Origin: an uncultured Clostridia bacterium
Lineage (GTDB): Bacteria > Bacillota > Clostridia > TANB77 > CAG-508
NCBI GenBank assembly: GCA_947628605.1
Contig: CANRAM010000004.1
Location: 1 to 39,583, forward strand
Length of the DNA: 39,583 bases
Direction of reading: 5' to 3'
Below are positions 11,175 to 19,953 of this stretch, piece after piece. The first letter of the stretch is position 1. Every line of letters begins with the position of its first letter. The notes beneath the pieces were generated by a model, which did no database searches, had not been told where the DNA came from, and worked only from the letters and a program-made list of their open reading frames with translations. The translations under genes were made by a program, and so were the position numbers.

Positions 11175-12473
11175 ATGGAACGATTTATAATGAAAAAATT
11201 AATTAACTGGAAAAGTGATAAATATAGAAAACCATTAATTATAAAAGGAGCAAGACAAGTAGGAAAAACATATATAATAAAACAATTTGGAAATGAAAAT
11301 TACGAAGGAGTAGCATACTTTAATTTTGATCACGATGAAGGTTTATATGGTATATTTTCAAAAACAAAATCTCCCAAAAGAATATTAGAGCAATTGTCGT
11401 TTATTTATGGAAAAGCAATTTTACCAGAAAAAACACTAATTTTTTTTGATGAAATACAAGAATGTCCAGATGCATTAAATTCACTTAAATACTTTCAAGA
11501 AGAGGCAAATGAATATCACATTATATGTGCAGGTAGTTTACTTGGTATTAGATTATCACACACTACATTCCCAGTAGGAAAAGTAGAATTTATGAATATG
11601 TATCCAATGAGTTTTAGTGAATTTTTATTAGCAGACAAGTGTGAAAATTTGGTAAATTATATGAAATCTATAAAAAACATAGAAAAAATTCCAGATATAT
11701 TTTTCAATTTATTAGAAGAAAAATTGAAAGCATATTTTATAATAGGTGGAATGCCTGAAGTTGTATACTCGTGGGTTAATGAAAAAGATATGGAAAGGGT
11801 AAATAAGCTACAAGCAAATATTTTAAAATCATATGAAAGCGATTTTTCGAAACATACTTTAACAAGTGAGGCAAATAAAATATCACTTGTGTGGAATAAC
11901 ATTCCATCACAGCTTGCACACGAAAATAAAAAGTTCTTATATCAAACTTTAAAAAAAGGTGCAAGAGCACGAGAGTATGAAGGTGCAATAAATTGGTTAA
12001 ATGATTCAAATTTAATTTACAAAGTACATAACGTAACAAAACCAGCAATTCCATTAAAGGCATATAACGATTTAAGTAGTTTTAAAATTTATATGAATGA
12101 TATAGGATTATTAAGAAATATGTCAAACTTAGATAGTAAAATTGTTGTAGAAGGTAACAGGCTATTTGAAGAATTTAAAGGTGCTTTTACAGAAAATTAT
12201 GTATTGGATACATTATATAATATGTATGAACAAGATATAAATTATTTTACATTTGATAGAAATGAAATAGACTTTTTAATTCAAACAAAAAATGAAATTA
12301 TACCAATAGAGGTAAAATCTAATAAATCAACTAATAATATAAGTTTAACAAAATATAATGAAAAATTTGATAACACATTATCAATACGCTTATCTGCTAA
12401 TAATTTAGAAAAATCTGGAAAAATATTAAATGTACCATTATTCTTTTTAGAATATATTAATAATATTATATAA
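11175..12473 (+). CDS. AAA_14 / DUF4143 ATP-binding protein
   Basis: A 432-residue member of the common bacterial family made of an AAA_14 ATPase domain and a DUF4143 C-terminal domain. The P-loop GARQVGKT is at residues 25-32. The Walker B 'LIFFDEIQ' near 90-96 and sensor-like 'CAGSLLG' near 120 follow in the usual order. The C-terminus contains 'EIDFLIQ' and 'IPIEVKS', resembling the D...ExK pattern of a PD-(D/E)XK nuclease fold, as is common in this family. AGGAGG lies 6 bases before the ATG. It is a single-gene unit with its own promoter and duplicated box. The family's biological role is not established; links to defence or DNA metabolism are speculative. Confidence 0.85.
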   Translation: MERFIMKKLINWKSDKYRKPLIIKGARQVGKTYIIKQFGNENYEGVAYFNFDHDEGLYGIFSKTKSPKRILEQLSFIYGKAILPEKTLIFFDEIQECPDALNSLKYFQEEANEYHIICAGSLLGIRLSHTTFPVGKVEFMNMYPMSFSEFLLADKCENLVNYMKSIKNIEKIPDIFFNLLEEKLKAYFIIGGMPEVVYSWVNEKDMERVNKLQANILKSYESDFSKHTLTSEANKISLVWNNIPSQLAHENKKFLYQTLKKGARAREYEGAINWLNDSNLIYKVHNVTKPAIPLKAYNDLSSFKIYMNDIGLLRNMSNLDSKIVVEGNRLFEEFKGAFTENYVLDTLYNMYEQDINYFTFDRNEIDFLIQTKNEIIPIEVKSNKSTNNISLTKYNEKFDNTLSIRLSANNLEKSGKILNVPLFFLEYINNII

Positions 12474-12683
12474 GATATTTCTAATAAACATTGAAAAATA
12501 TGCTAAAATGTTATAAAATAATTGAAGTTAAATAATAATAAACAAAAGAAAAAGTCATATAAAAAGTGGAGGTGTCTAAAAAGGTAAAAAACTTTTTTAA
12601 ATAGAGTACTAAATATGACAAACAATTCAAAAGATTAAGATTAAAATAATACCTATATTTAAAAAAGTAAGAGGTGGGTTATT
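12474..12683 (+). promoter_or_regulatory. spoIIE upstream region
   Basis: A 210-base gap. TTGAAA (12491-12496) is followed by TATAAA (12512-12517) at 15 bases, a weak promoter. The complement of 12614-12622 reads TTTGTCATA, a partial match to the Spo0A box (TTTGTCRAA). Spo0A control is known for spoIIE in Bacillus, but this match alone does not prove it. No gene is supported here. Confidence 0.3.
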
Positions 12684-15176
12684 ATGTTCCAAAATATAAC
12701 AGGACAAGACATACAAAATGACTTTGACGATGAACAGTACAATAATAAAATAAAAATATTTTTAAAAAATGCTTTTTCAAAACAAAAAGTGCTAGTTTAC
12801 ATTATAAGTTTTATGCTATCCACAATTAAAGGAATAGATGGAATAGCACCATTTGCAATATCAATATTTGCAGCAAGTTTAAGTAACAAAATACCAACAT
12901 TAATAGTATATATTCTAACATTAATAGGTACATTAATTGGTCTTGGAGGAGGCCAAGCTTTAACATATTTATTAACATCACTTGTATTAATTGCAATGAC
13001 TCTAATTTTTAGACCAAACGAAAACGAAGAATATGATACAGAAAAAATAAGATTAGGTAAATACGTATTTTTATCAAGTTTCATTGTACAAATAATAAGC
13101 AGATTCTTTAGCGGATTAGTTGTTTATGATGTATTTGAAAGTACAATGATAGCAATATCAGCCTATATTTTTTATAAAATATTTGCAAATTCTTTAATTG
13201 TATTAAATGAATTTGGCATAAAAAAAGTGTTTGCAATAGAAGAAGTAATAGGAGCAAGTATAATACTTGCAATATGTGCATCAAGTCTTAGAGGACTTAG
13301 CATATTCGGATTTGAATTAAAAACAATATTAAGTATTTTAGTTGTGTTAGTTCTAGGTTGGAAAAACGGAGTATTAGTAGGTGCAACAACTGGAGTTACA
13401 ATAGGAACAATTTTAGGATTAGTTAACCAAACAGAACCTATAATAATAGCATCATATGCTTTATCAGGTATGCTAGCAGGAATCTTTTCAAAATTTGGAA
13501 AAGTAGGTGTAATAGTAGGGTTCATATTAGGAAATGCAATTCTTTCATATGTATCAACAGGAAACACAAATCAAGTAATTTATATAAAAGAAATTTTAAT
13601 AGCATCGTTAGGCTTACTATTAGTACCAAAAAGTTTACCAATAGATGTTGAAGAATTAATAGGTAAAGCAAAAATGTTACAATCTGGTCCAGCAAGTAGA
13701 ATAAAAGAAAATAAAGAAACAGTATTTAGATTAAACAATGTTTCAGAAACAATAGCAGAAATTGCAGATACATATAAAGAAGTAGCTGCAACTATTATAG
13801 AGGAAGAAGATACAGAAGAAGAAAGAAATAAAAACTTATTTTTAGATGAACTTTACAACAATTTAGACGGGCTAGAAGAAAATATATTATATGAAGACTT
13901 ACAAGATATTGCTAACAAAGGAATACTTACAGATATTTTCAATGTATTAATAAATTCACAAAAAATAACAAGAAAAGAATTACTAGATATTTTTGAAAAG
14001 CATAATAACTTTATAATAGGATTTGACGATGCAAGCATAAGTTTAAAATTAGAAGAAGACATAGGTCAAATTGTAGAAACAATTAATGAATCATATAAAC
14101 GAAGCAAAATAAATTTTATATGGAAACAAAAAATAGATGAAAATAAAAGGAATATTAGTACACAGTTAAATGGAGTATCAAAAGTTATTTCGTCACTTGC
14201 TAACGATATAGAAGAAAAAATTGAAGAAGATAAACATCAATTCATTATAGAAAAAGAAGAAATAATTGCTCTTGCAAAAGGTAGAAATATTGATATACAA
14301 GATATTCGTATAAAAAGAGAAAAAACAGGAAGATACCTTGTTACAATTTATACAAATTCGTGTACAGATGTAAAACAAAAAAAGGGATGTAGCATTGAAA
14401 TAATGGAGAAAATACTTTCAAAAGTATTAGATGAAAAGATTGTTATACAGCGAAATGACTGTGGCTTTAAAAAAGAAGCGAATATATGCGTTAATACATA
14501 CGCATCAGCTGATAAATATATAGTTCAAATAGGAATATCTAAAAAAACCAAAACAGATTCACCCGTTTCAGGAGATTCTAGTTTAAGTTTCAAGCTTGAA
14601 GACGGAAAATATTTATTAGCAATAAGCGACGGAATGGGCACAGGGCCAAAAGCACGACAAGCAAGCCAAATTGCTACAAAAATGCTACAAAGATTATTAA
14701 CCTGTGGGTTCGATAAAGATACATCAATTGAGCTAATTAATTCTACATTATCTGTTAATACAGAAGAAGATACGTTTGCAACACTAGATATAGCAATTCT
14801 AGACCTATATGCAGGAAATATAGAATTTATAAAAAATGCGGCTTGTCCTACATATATAAAGCAAAATAAAAAAGTACAAATAGTAAAATCATTATCACTT
14901 CCAGCAGGAATATTAGAAAATATAAATTTAGTAGAATATGATAAAGACATAGAAGATAACGATATTTTAGTAATGTGTTCAGATGGCATTATGGAATCAA
15001 ATTCCGAATATCAAAACAAAGAACTATGGGTAAAAGATATTTTAGAAACAATACAAACAGATAATGTACAAAAAATTGCAGATATAATAGTGAAAGAAGC
15101 AATAGATAATGGTTATGGCGTAGTAAAAGATGATATGACAATTATTGTTGCAAAATTTGTTAAAAAAATACCATAA
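12684..15176 (+). CDS. spoIIE: Stage II sporulation protein E, PP2C phosphatase
   Basis: A membrane-bound serine phosphatase of 830 residues, the usual SpoIIE length. In Bacillus it dephosphorylates SpoIIAA to activate sigma-F in the forespore and works at the polar septum. Residues about 30-315 contain many hydrophobic segments. A coiled regulatory region spans about 330-590. The C-terminal PP2C/SpoIIE domain (about 610-830) has the metal-binding aspartates: D649 in 'SDGMGTG' and D767 in 'CSDGIME'. The substrate-side segment 'EDTFATLDIAILDLY' also matches. The ribosome binding site is within 'aagaggtggg' before ATG 12684. It stands alone without spoIIA genes. There is no in-frame CGG. This gene is the main evidence that the organism sporulates. 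Confidence 0.95.
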   Translation: MFQNITGQDIQNDFDDEQYNNKIKIFLKNAFSKQKVLVYIISFMLSTIKGIDGIAPFAISIFAASLSNKIPTLIVYILTLIGTLIGLGGGQALTYLLTSLVLIAMTLIFRPNENEEYDTEKIRLGKYVFLSSFIVQIISRFFSGLVVYDVFESTMIAISAYIFYKIFANSLIVLNEFGIKKVFAIEEVIGASIILAICASSLRGLSIFGFELKTILSILVVLVLGWKNGVLVGATTGVTIGTILGLVNQTEPIIIASYALSGMLAGIFSKFGKVGVIVGFILGNAILSYVSTGNTNQVIYIKEILIASLGLLLVPKSLPIDVEELIGKAKMLQSGPASRIKENKETVFRLNNVSETIAEIADTYKEVAATIIEEEDTEEERNKNLFLDELYNNLDGLEENILYEDLQDIANKGILTDIFNVLINSQKITRKELLDIFEKHNNFIIGFDDASISLKLEEDIGQIVETINESYKRSKINFIWKQKIDENKRNISTQLNGVSKVISSLANDIEEKIEEDKHQFIIEKEEIIALAKGRNIDIQDIRIKREKTGRYLVTIYTNSCTDVKQKKGCSIEIMEKILSKVLDEKIVIQRNDCGFKKEANICVNTYASADKYIVQIGISKKTKTDSPVSGDSSLSFKLEDGKYLLAISDGMGTGPKARQASQIATKMLQRLLTCGFDKDTSIELINSTLSVNTEEDTFATLDIAILDLYAGNIEFIKNAACPTYIKQNKKVQIVKSLSLPAGILENINLVEYDKDIEDNDILVMCSDGIMESNSEYQNKELWVKDILETIQTDNVQKIADIIVKEAIDNGYGVVKDDMTIIVAKFVKKIP

Positions 15177-15190
15177 AAATTGTATAAAAA

Positions 15191-15219
15191 TTGTTTTTTT
15201 GTATTTTATGTGATATAGT
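15191..15219 (+). promoter_or_regulatory. Sigma-A-like promoter of the WG-repeat gene
   Basis: TTGTTT (15191-15196) and TATAGT (15214-15219) are 17 bases apart, about 45 bases upstream of the gene. Confidence 0.55.
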
Positions 15220-15251
15220 ATACGTGAAATTAAAATAACACCATAAGGAGT

Positions 15252-15266
15252 ATGAAAAGTATATGA
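15252..15266 (+). CDS. Four-codon leader ORF (MKSI) overlapping the WG gene start
   Basis: The best-placed start after AAGGAG (15245-15250) is ATG 15252. It opens only ATG AAA AGT ATA TGA. Its TGA overlaps the next start as ATGA (15263-15266). The WG gene start is 12 bases from the same ribosome binding site, which is long. Translational coupling through this mini-ORF is possible, but the mini-ORF could be chance. Confidence 0.3.
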   Translation: MKSI

Positions 15267-16784
15267 AGAAAGGAAAAAGATACGATAACGGAGCAAAACT
15301 AAATGTAAAAAAAGTAATAGCGGTTATAATGGCATTTGCTGTCATAATTATGTTCATTGTAGGAATAAAAACATTACTTACAAAAAGCGAAGAAAAAACA
15401 GCAACTGTAGTTTCAAGCTATTACCCAGTATATACAAATGAAAAATGGGGAGTAATTGACCAAACAGGAAAAATAATAATTGAACCAACATTTTCAGAAA
15501 TGATTACAATACCAAGTTCAAAAACAGACTTATTTATTTGTATGTATGACATAGATTATACTAATAATACATATAAAACAAAAGTACTAGACTCAAAAAA
15601 TCAAGAAAAATTCACTGAATATGAATCTGTAGAAGCAATTGAAAATGTAGATAAAAATAATATACTATGGTATGAAAAAGACGTATTAAAAGTAAAAAAA
15701 GACGGAAAATATGGTTTAATAGATTACAAAGGCAATGTAATTCTAAACATAGAATATGATAATATTTATGCACTACAAGGAGTAGAAAATAGCTTAATAA
15801 TAAAGAAAAATGAAAACATAGGTCTATGTGATAACAAAGGAGAAATTATAATTCCAACTGAATATAAGAAAATAGAAGCAATTAATGATGACTATAAAAA
15901 TGGATATATTGTAGTAAATAACGACAATAAATATGGGGTAATTGATTTTACAAAAACAGTAATTTTTGAACCTCAATATCAAGAAATAAAAGGTTTAACA
16001 TCAAACGATATATATATTGTAAAAGAAAACAATGTATTAAAAGCAATTAACAAAAAGCAAGAAGTATTATTACAAGATAAATTTCAAGATGTAAAACAAA
16101 TAAATGGAGACAACATAGTATTTATTAATAATAATAAATATGGAGTAATTAATACAAATGGAGAAATAAAAGTTAAAGCCGAATATGATAATTTAGAATA
16201 TGCATTTGGAGAATACTACATAGCAAAAAAATCTGACAAATACGGAATTATAGATTTAAATGGCAATATATGTGTACCATTTGAATACACAAATTTATCA
16301 TATAGAAAAGGAGCTAATATAATAGAAGCTCAAAATGGAGAAAATGTAGAGTTAACAAGAATTTTAAACGATAAATTTGAAGAAAAACTACAGGGAATAA
16401 TTTGTGAAATAAATGAAGACAAAGGGTATATGAGAATGAGAGTAGATGATGAATATAAATACTATAATTTTAAACTAGAGGAACAAGCATCTACACAAGT
16501 ATTATCACGGAAATACATTATTCTTAAGTAAAAATAATGGAAAATACGGATATACAGATAAACAAGGAAATGTAGTAGTAGACTATATTTACGACGATGC
16601 AACAGAGCAAAATAGTTATGGCTATGCAGCAGTAAAAAAAGACGGAGTTTGGGGAGCAATAGATAAAACAGGTCAAGTAGTTTGCGAAAATCAATATAAT
16701 TTGGATAATAACATCTTAATTGATTTTATAGGAAAATGGCATTTAGGCTTAGATGTTAACTGTAACTATTACACGGATAAGTAA
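15263..16784 (+). CDS. WG-repeat protein, membrane-anchored; needs +1 shift at CGG 16508
   Basis: About 506 residues when read through the CGG. A single hydrophobic segment at about residues 12-36 anchors it, with the rest outside the membrane. The body consists of WG (KWG-type) beta repeats: units like 'KWGVIDQTGKIIIEPTFSE', 'KYGLIDYKGNVILNIEYD', 'KYGVINTNGEIKVKAEYD' and 'KYGIIDLNGNICVPFEYT'. In the 0-frame the protein stops at 16531 just after CGG. In the +1 frame two more repeats follow immediately ('KYGYTDKQGNVVVDYIYDD' and 'GVWGAIDKTGQVV'), then a natural stop at 16782-16784. This direct continuation of the repeat pattern shows that the downstream frame is coding. WG repeats are thought to mediate binding; no partner can be named. 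Confidence 0.85.
16508..16511 (+). other. +1 frameshift site CGGA, WG-repeat protein
   Basis: The 0-frame reads tta tca CGG aaa tac ... taa. Skipping the C gives tca GGA aat aca tta ttc and reopens WG repeats. Residue 416. P-site codon TCA, fourth base A. Confidence 0.88.
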
Positions 16785-16837
16785 AAAGGTTTATAGATAC
16801 CTTAAAAAATCTAAATTTAAAATTTAAGGAAATAAAA

Positions 16838-18073
16838 ATGGAACTAAAGACAAAATATCAATATACATACTTTATATACCCATATATAATAAATGAAAAT
16901 AAATATAATAAGTACTTGTTTAAACTTTTAAATAATAAAAATATTAGAGTAAAATTTTTTGAAAAAGAAAAAGACTTAGATATGTACTCATATTTCTTAC
17001 CAACAATAAGAAAATTTATGTTTCAAGATTTTGAGTTTACAAAAGAAAAAATAAAAGAATTTGAAAAATTTAGTAATGATATGAAAGCAAACTTATTAGC
17101 AACATATCCTAGTATTAGTTTTGAATATAATATAGGGAATAATGTGCAAGGAAAAGCAGGAACTAAAGAAGGTATTTTTTTTAGAATTCAAAAAATAGAA
17201 ATAATTTGCTTTAAAACAGGAATCTGTTTTTTACTTATAAAAACAAACTTAGAGGAAACAAACTCATTTTCAGATGTTTTAAACTTTAACTATAAATTTA
17301 GAGATATAAATTCAGAGTTTAAAGAGTTAAAGCAATATGAAAATATACGTTTGCAAACAACTTCTTTTGATGATGTAAAACAAATAAATGATATAATTAA
17401 AGAAATAGCAGGAAACACAATGGATTTAAATCAACTAGACATAAATTCCAGCAGATTTATTACATATGCTTATACCTGTTTAGACCAAATGTATTGGAAC
17501 GAAGCTAGTCAATTTAAAAATATAGAGTTTGAATTTTTCAAATATGCTAACATATTCCCAAGTTCATATAAATCTAATTTCGACAGAAAACATATGGAAA
17601 TACTGTCAAAATGGAATTTTATACAAACAGGATTTACTAAAGAAGGAATGGCTTTACTAACATCTAGTGTAGACATACATAACTATACAAAATTGCCATT
17701 TATATATGAAAATCAACATCTATATACATACTTATTAGTGCAATATCAGAAAATTTATTTAAAAAAATTAGAAAATGAATATAAGAAAAAAAATAAAGAA
17801 CTTTCGGCAAGGCAAAAATTTATAAATTTTTCTAAAGAACTTTGGATACAAGAAGTTACCTCAGATGATGTTGGAACTAACATATATACAAAAGCAAGAA
17901 ATGTTTCCGAAGTAGAAAAAATATACCAAAATATAAAGAATAAATTTGATATAGCTTATAAGCAATTGAACATAGAAAAAGAAAGCAAAGTAAATAAAGT
18001 TATTATTATTGCACTTGGAATATCGTTATTATTAAATATTATAAATTTTATTTTTTTAATGATGTTATTATAA
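16838..18073 (+). CDS. Unknown tail-anchored protein
   Basis: A 411-residue protein that I do not recognise. It is rich in Lys, Asn, Phe and Tyr. The middle contains mixed alpha/beta-looking sequence. A charged, probably coiled-coil stretch (about 305-385) leads into one C-terminal membrane span, 'VIIIALGISLLLNIINFIFL' and following residues, ending only a few residues later, so it should be tail-anchored with the bulk in the cytoplasm. The domain-then-helix-then-membrane layout recalls CorA-like proteins, but I see no GMN motif and only one span, so I do not assign that family. It starts 53 bases after the WG gene with a modest site (aaggaa) and may be co-transcribed. It ends at a hairpin. 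No in-frame CGG. Confidence 0.7.
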   Translation: MELKTKYQYTYFIYPYIINENKYNKYLFKLLNNKNIRVKFFEKEKDLDMYSYFLPTIRKFMFQDFEFTKEKIKEFEKFSNDMKANLLATYPSISFEYNIGNNVQGKAGTKEGIFFRIQKIEIICFKTGICFLLIKTNLEETNSFSDVLNFNYKFRDINSEFKELKQYENIRLQTTSFDDVKQINDIIKEIAGNTMDLNQLDINSSRFITYAYTCLDQMYWNEASQFKNIEFEFFKYANIFPSSYKSNFDRKHMEILSKWNFIQTGFTKEGMALLTSSVDIHNYTKLPFIYENQHLYTYLLVQYQKIYLKKLENEYKKKNKELSARQKFINFSKELWIQEVTSDDVGTNIYTKARNVSEVEKIYQNIKNKFDIAYKQLNIEKESKVNKVIIIALGISLLLNIINFIFLMMLL

Positions 18074-18084
18074 AATTTTAGAAT

Positions 18085-18110
18085 ATGCTAGAGCTATGCC
18101 CTAGCATTTT
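18085..18110 (+). terminator. Short hairpin terminator
   Basis: ATGCTAG (18085-18091) pairs with CTAGCAT (18101-18107) and is followed by TTT. It is weak by T-run length but well placed between the unknown gene and acpS. Confidence 0.5.
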
Positions 18111-18128
18111 GCTAAAGAGGGGTAATTT

Positions 18129-18503
18129 ATGAAACTAAAATGTGGAACAGATATAATAGAAATAGATAGAATAGAAGAAGCTATAAGCTCTTTAAATGAT
18201 AAGTTTTTAGAAAGAGTATATACAGAAGATGAAATAAAATATTGTGAAAGCAAAAATAAAATGAAATATCAACATTATGCAGGAAGGTTTGCAGCAAAAG
18301 AAGCAATATTTAAAGTAATATCTGATTTTTTAGATAGTAAATATGAAATAAATTGGAAAAATATCGAAATAGTAAATGACAAAAATGGAAGACCTAAGGT
18401 AAATTTAGTAGGAATAGAAAAAAAAGAATTAAAGGATATAGATGTAACAATATCTCATTGTAAGAAATATGCAACTGCAACAGCTGTTTTATTAAGCGAT
18501 TAA
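18129..18503 (+). CDS. acpS: Holo-[acyl-carrier-protein] synthase
   Basis: Transfers the 4'-phosphopantetheine arm of CoA to the serine of acyl carrier protein, activating fatty acid synthesis in the cytoplasm. At 124 residues it has the normal length of the short AcpS group. The Mg-binding 'GTDIIEIDRI' (Asp8) and 'RFAAKEAIFK' (Glu near residue 58) are both intact, as is the C-terminal 'VTISHCKKYATATAV' element. The ribosome binding site is 'agagggg' before ATG 18129. It is the first gene of a run continuing to tatD, yqeK, murF and ddl. No in-frame CGG. Confidence 0.95.
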   Translation: MKLKCGTDIIEIDRIEEAISSLNDKFLERVYTEDEIKYCESKNKMKYQHYAGRFAAKEAIFKVISDFLDSKYEINWKNIEIVNDKNGRPKVNLVGIEKKELKDIDVTISHCKKYATATAVLLSD

Positions 18504-18550
18504 TTACTTATTTTTATAAAGTTTAGCTTAACAAAAATTAGGAGGAAATT

Positions 18551-19325
18551 ATGGAATTATTTGATTCACATTGTCACTTAGATGATGAAAAGTTTGATGT
18601 TGATAGAAAAGAATTAATTCGGAAGAATATTTACGACAAATATTGTAAGTTTAATAAGTGCAGGATATAGTTTAGAATCATCAAAAAAAGGGTTAGAACT
18701 TGCATTAAAATATCCACAAATATATACAACAAGTGGAATTTCACCAAACGATATTGCGGAAAAAGTGGAAAACATAGATGATGAAAATAAACAAATTTTT
18801 GAACTTGCCAAGAATAATAAAGTAGTTGGAATAGGCGAAATTGGTTTAGATTATCATTGGAATACTGAAAATAAAGATTTACAAAAGTATGCTTTTGTAG
18901 AACAAATAAAAATTGCAAATGAATTAGATTTACCTATAGTAATTCATACAAGAGAAGCGGTTTGCGATACTTTAGAAATAATAAAGAAAAATGAAGTTAT
19001 AAATAAAGGTGTGTTTCATTGTTGTCCACTAAATAGAGAACTAGTAAAACAAGCATTAGATTTAGGTTACTATATATCATTTGCAGGACCTATAACCTTT
19101 AAAAATTCTAAAAATGCAGATGAAATAATAAACTTAGTTCCAGTTAATAAAATGCTAATAGAAACCGACAGTCCATATCTAGCACCAGAACCAAAAAGAG
19201 GAACAAGAAATAATCCTATAAATGTAGAGTACATAGCAAAAAAGATTGCAACAGTTAAGGAAATGTCTGTACAAGAAGTGGCACAAATAACATTTGAAAA
19301 TGCAAAAAAAATATTTAAAATATAA
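18551..19325 (+). CDS. tatD: TatD-family metal-dependent hydrolase; needs +1 shift at CGG 18620
   Basis: TatD/YcfH-type DNase-like hydrolase, 257 residues when read through the CGG, the standard family length. AGGAGG precedes ATG 18551. The start 'MELFDSHCHLDD' supplies the HxH metal site. After 23 residues the 0-frame meets CGG and ends in TAG 17 codons later. The +1 frame continues with 'GRIFTTNIVSLISAGYSLES', the expected second strand. It then carries all remaining metal ligands: 'GEIGLDYHW', 'VIHTRE', 'VFHCC' and 'ETDSPYLAPEPKRG'. Without the shift the N-terminal HxH is separated from the rest, and no good start exists before residue 72. It is followed 21 bases later by yqeK. Confidence 0.93.
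18620..18623 (+). other. +1 frameshift site CGGA, tatD
   Basis: The 0-frame reads tta att CGG aag aat and ends in TAG 17 codons later. Skipping the C gives att GGA aga ata. Residue 24. P-site codon ATT, fourth base A. Confidence 0.88.
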
Positions 19326-19346
19326 TTCTAACAAGGGAGAAAGAAT

Positions 19347-19928
19347 ATGGAATTTGAGCAAATTAAAAATGAAGTAGAAAAAGTTTTAACGCCTAAAAGA
19401 TTTAAACATTCGTGTGGTGTAGCAAAAAGAGCAAAGGAATTAGCAAAAATATATGGATTAGACGAAAAAAAGGCAGAAATAGTAGGAATGGCTCACGATA
19501 TAGCAAAAGATATGCCTTATAGTGAAGCTATAAAATATATAAAAGACAATGCAATAGAAATGGATGATGTTGAAAAAGATGAACCAGGCTTATGGCATTC
19601 AAAAATAGGAGCATATATGTGTGAAAATAAATTTGGCTTTTCTAAAAATATGGTGCAAGCAATAAAGTATCATACAACAGGTAATGTGAATATGAACGAA
19701 TTTGATAAAATTATATATTTAGCTGATAAAACAGAAGAAAATAGAAAATATGAAGATTTACAAAAAGCAGTAAGTATTAGTAATGAAGATTTAGATAAAG
19801 CAATGCTATATGTTGCAAAGGTTTCTATAAATAGATGTTTAGAAAGAAATATATTAGTTCATCCAGATACGATAAACTTAATAAACTATATAATTAGGAA
19901 TGATAGAATAAAAGAGAAAAATAAGTAA
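19347..19928 (+). CDS. yqeK: YqeK-type HD-domain hydrolase
   Basis: 193 residues. Members of the YqeK family are HD-domain phosphohydrolases, described in Gram-positives as symmetrical diadenosine tetraphosphate hydrolases. Visible metal motifs are H in 'RFKHSCGVA', the HD pair in 'GMAHDIAKD' (near residues 50-56), 'LWHSKIGA' and 'KYHTTG', then 'IIYLADKTEENR'. This order matches the family. The ribosome binding site is 'aaggga'. It lies between tatD and murF on the same strand with short gaps, probably in one transcript. No in-frame CGG. Confidence 0.9.
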   Translation: MEFEQIKNEVEKVLTPKRFKHSCGVAKRAKELAKIYGLDEKKAEIVGMAHDIAKDMPYSEAIKYIKDNAIEMDDVEKDEPGLWHSKIGAYMCENKFGFSKNMVQAIKYHTTGNVNMNEFDKIIYLADKTEENRKYEDLQKAVSISNEDLDKAMLYVAKVSINRCLERNILVHPDTINLINYIIRNDRIKEKNK

Positions 19929-19953
19929 TATAATATAAATATAGGAGAAGATT

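Noticed and set aside
12572..12604. Mini-ORF starting GTG before spoIIE
   Set aside because: Its start overlaps the GGAGG itself, so ribosomes could not use it; only ten codons.
13172..14989. Long open frames on the minus strand under spoIIE and other genes
   Set aside because: They lack ribosome binding sites and protein-like composition and mirror the AT-rich coding strand.
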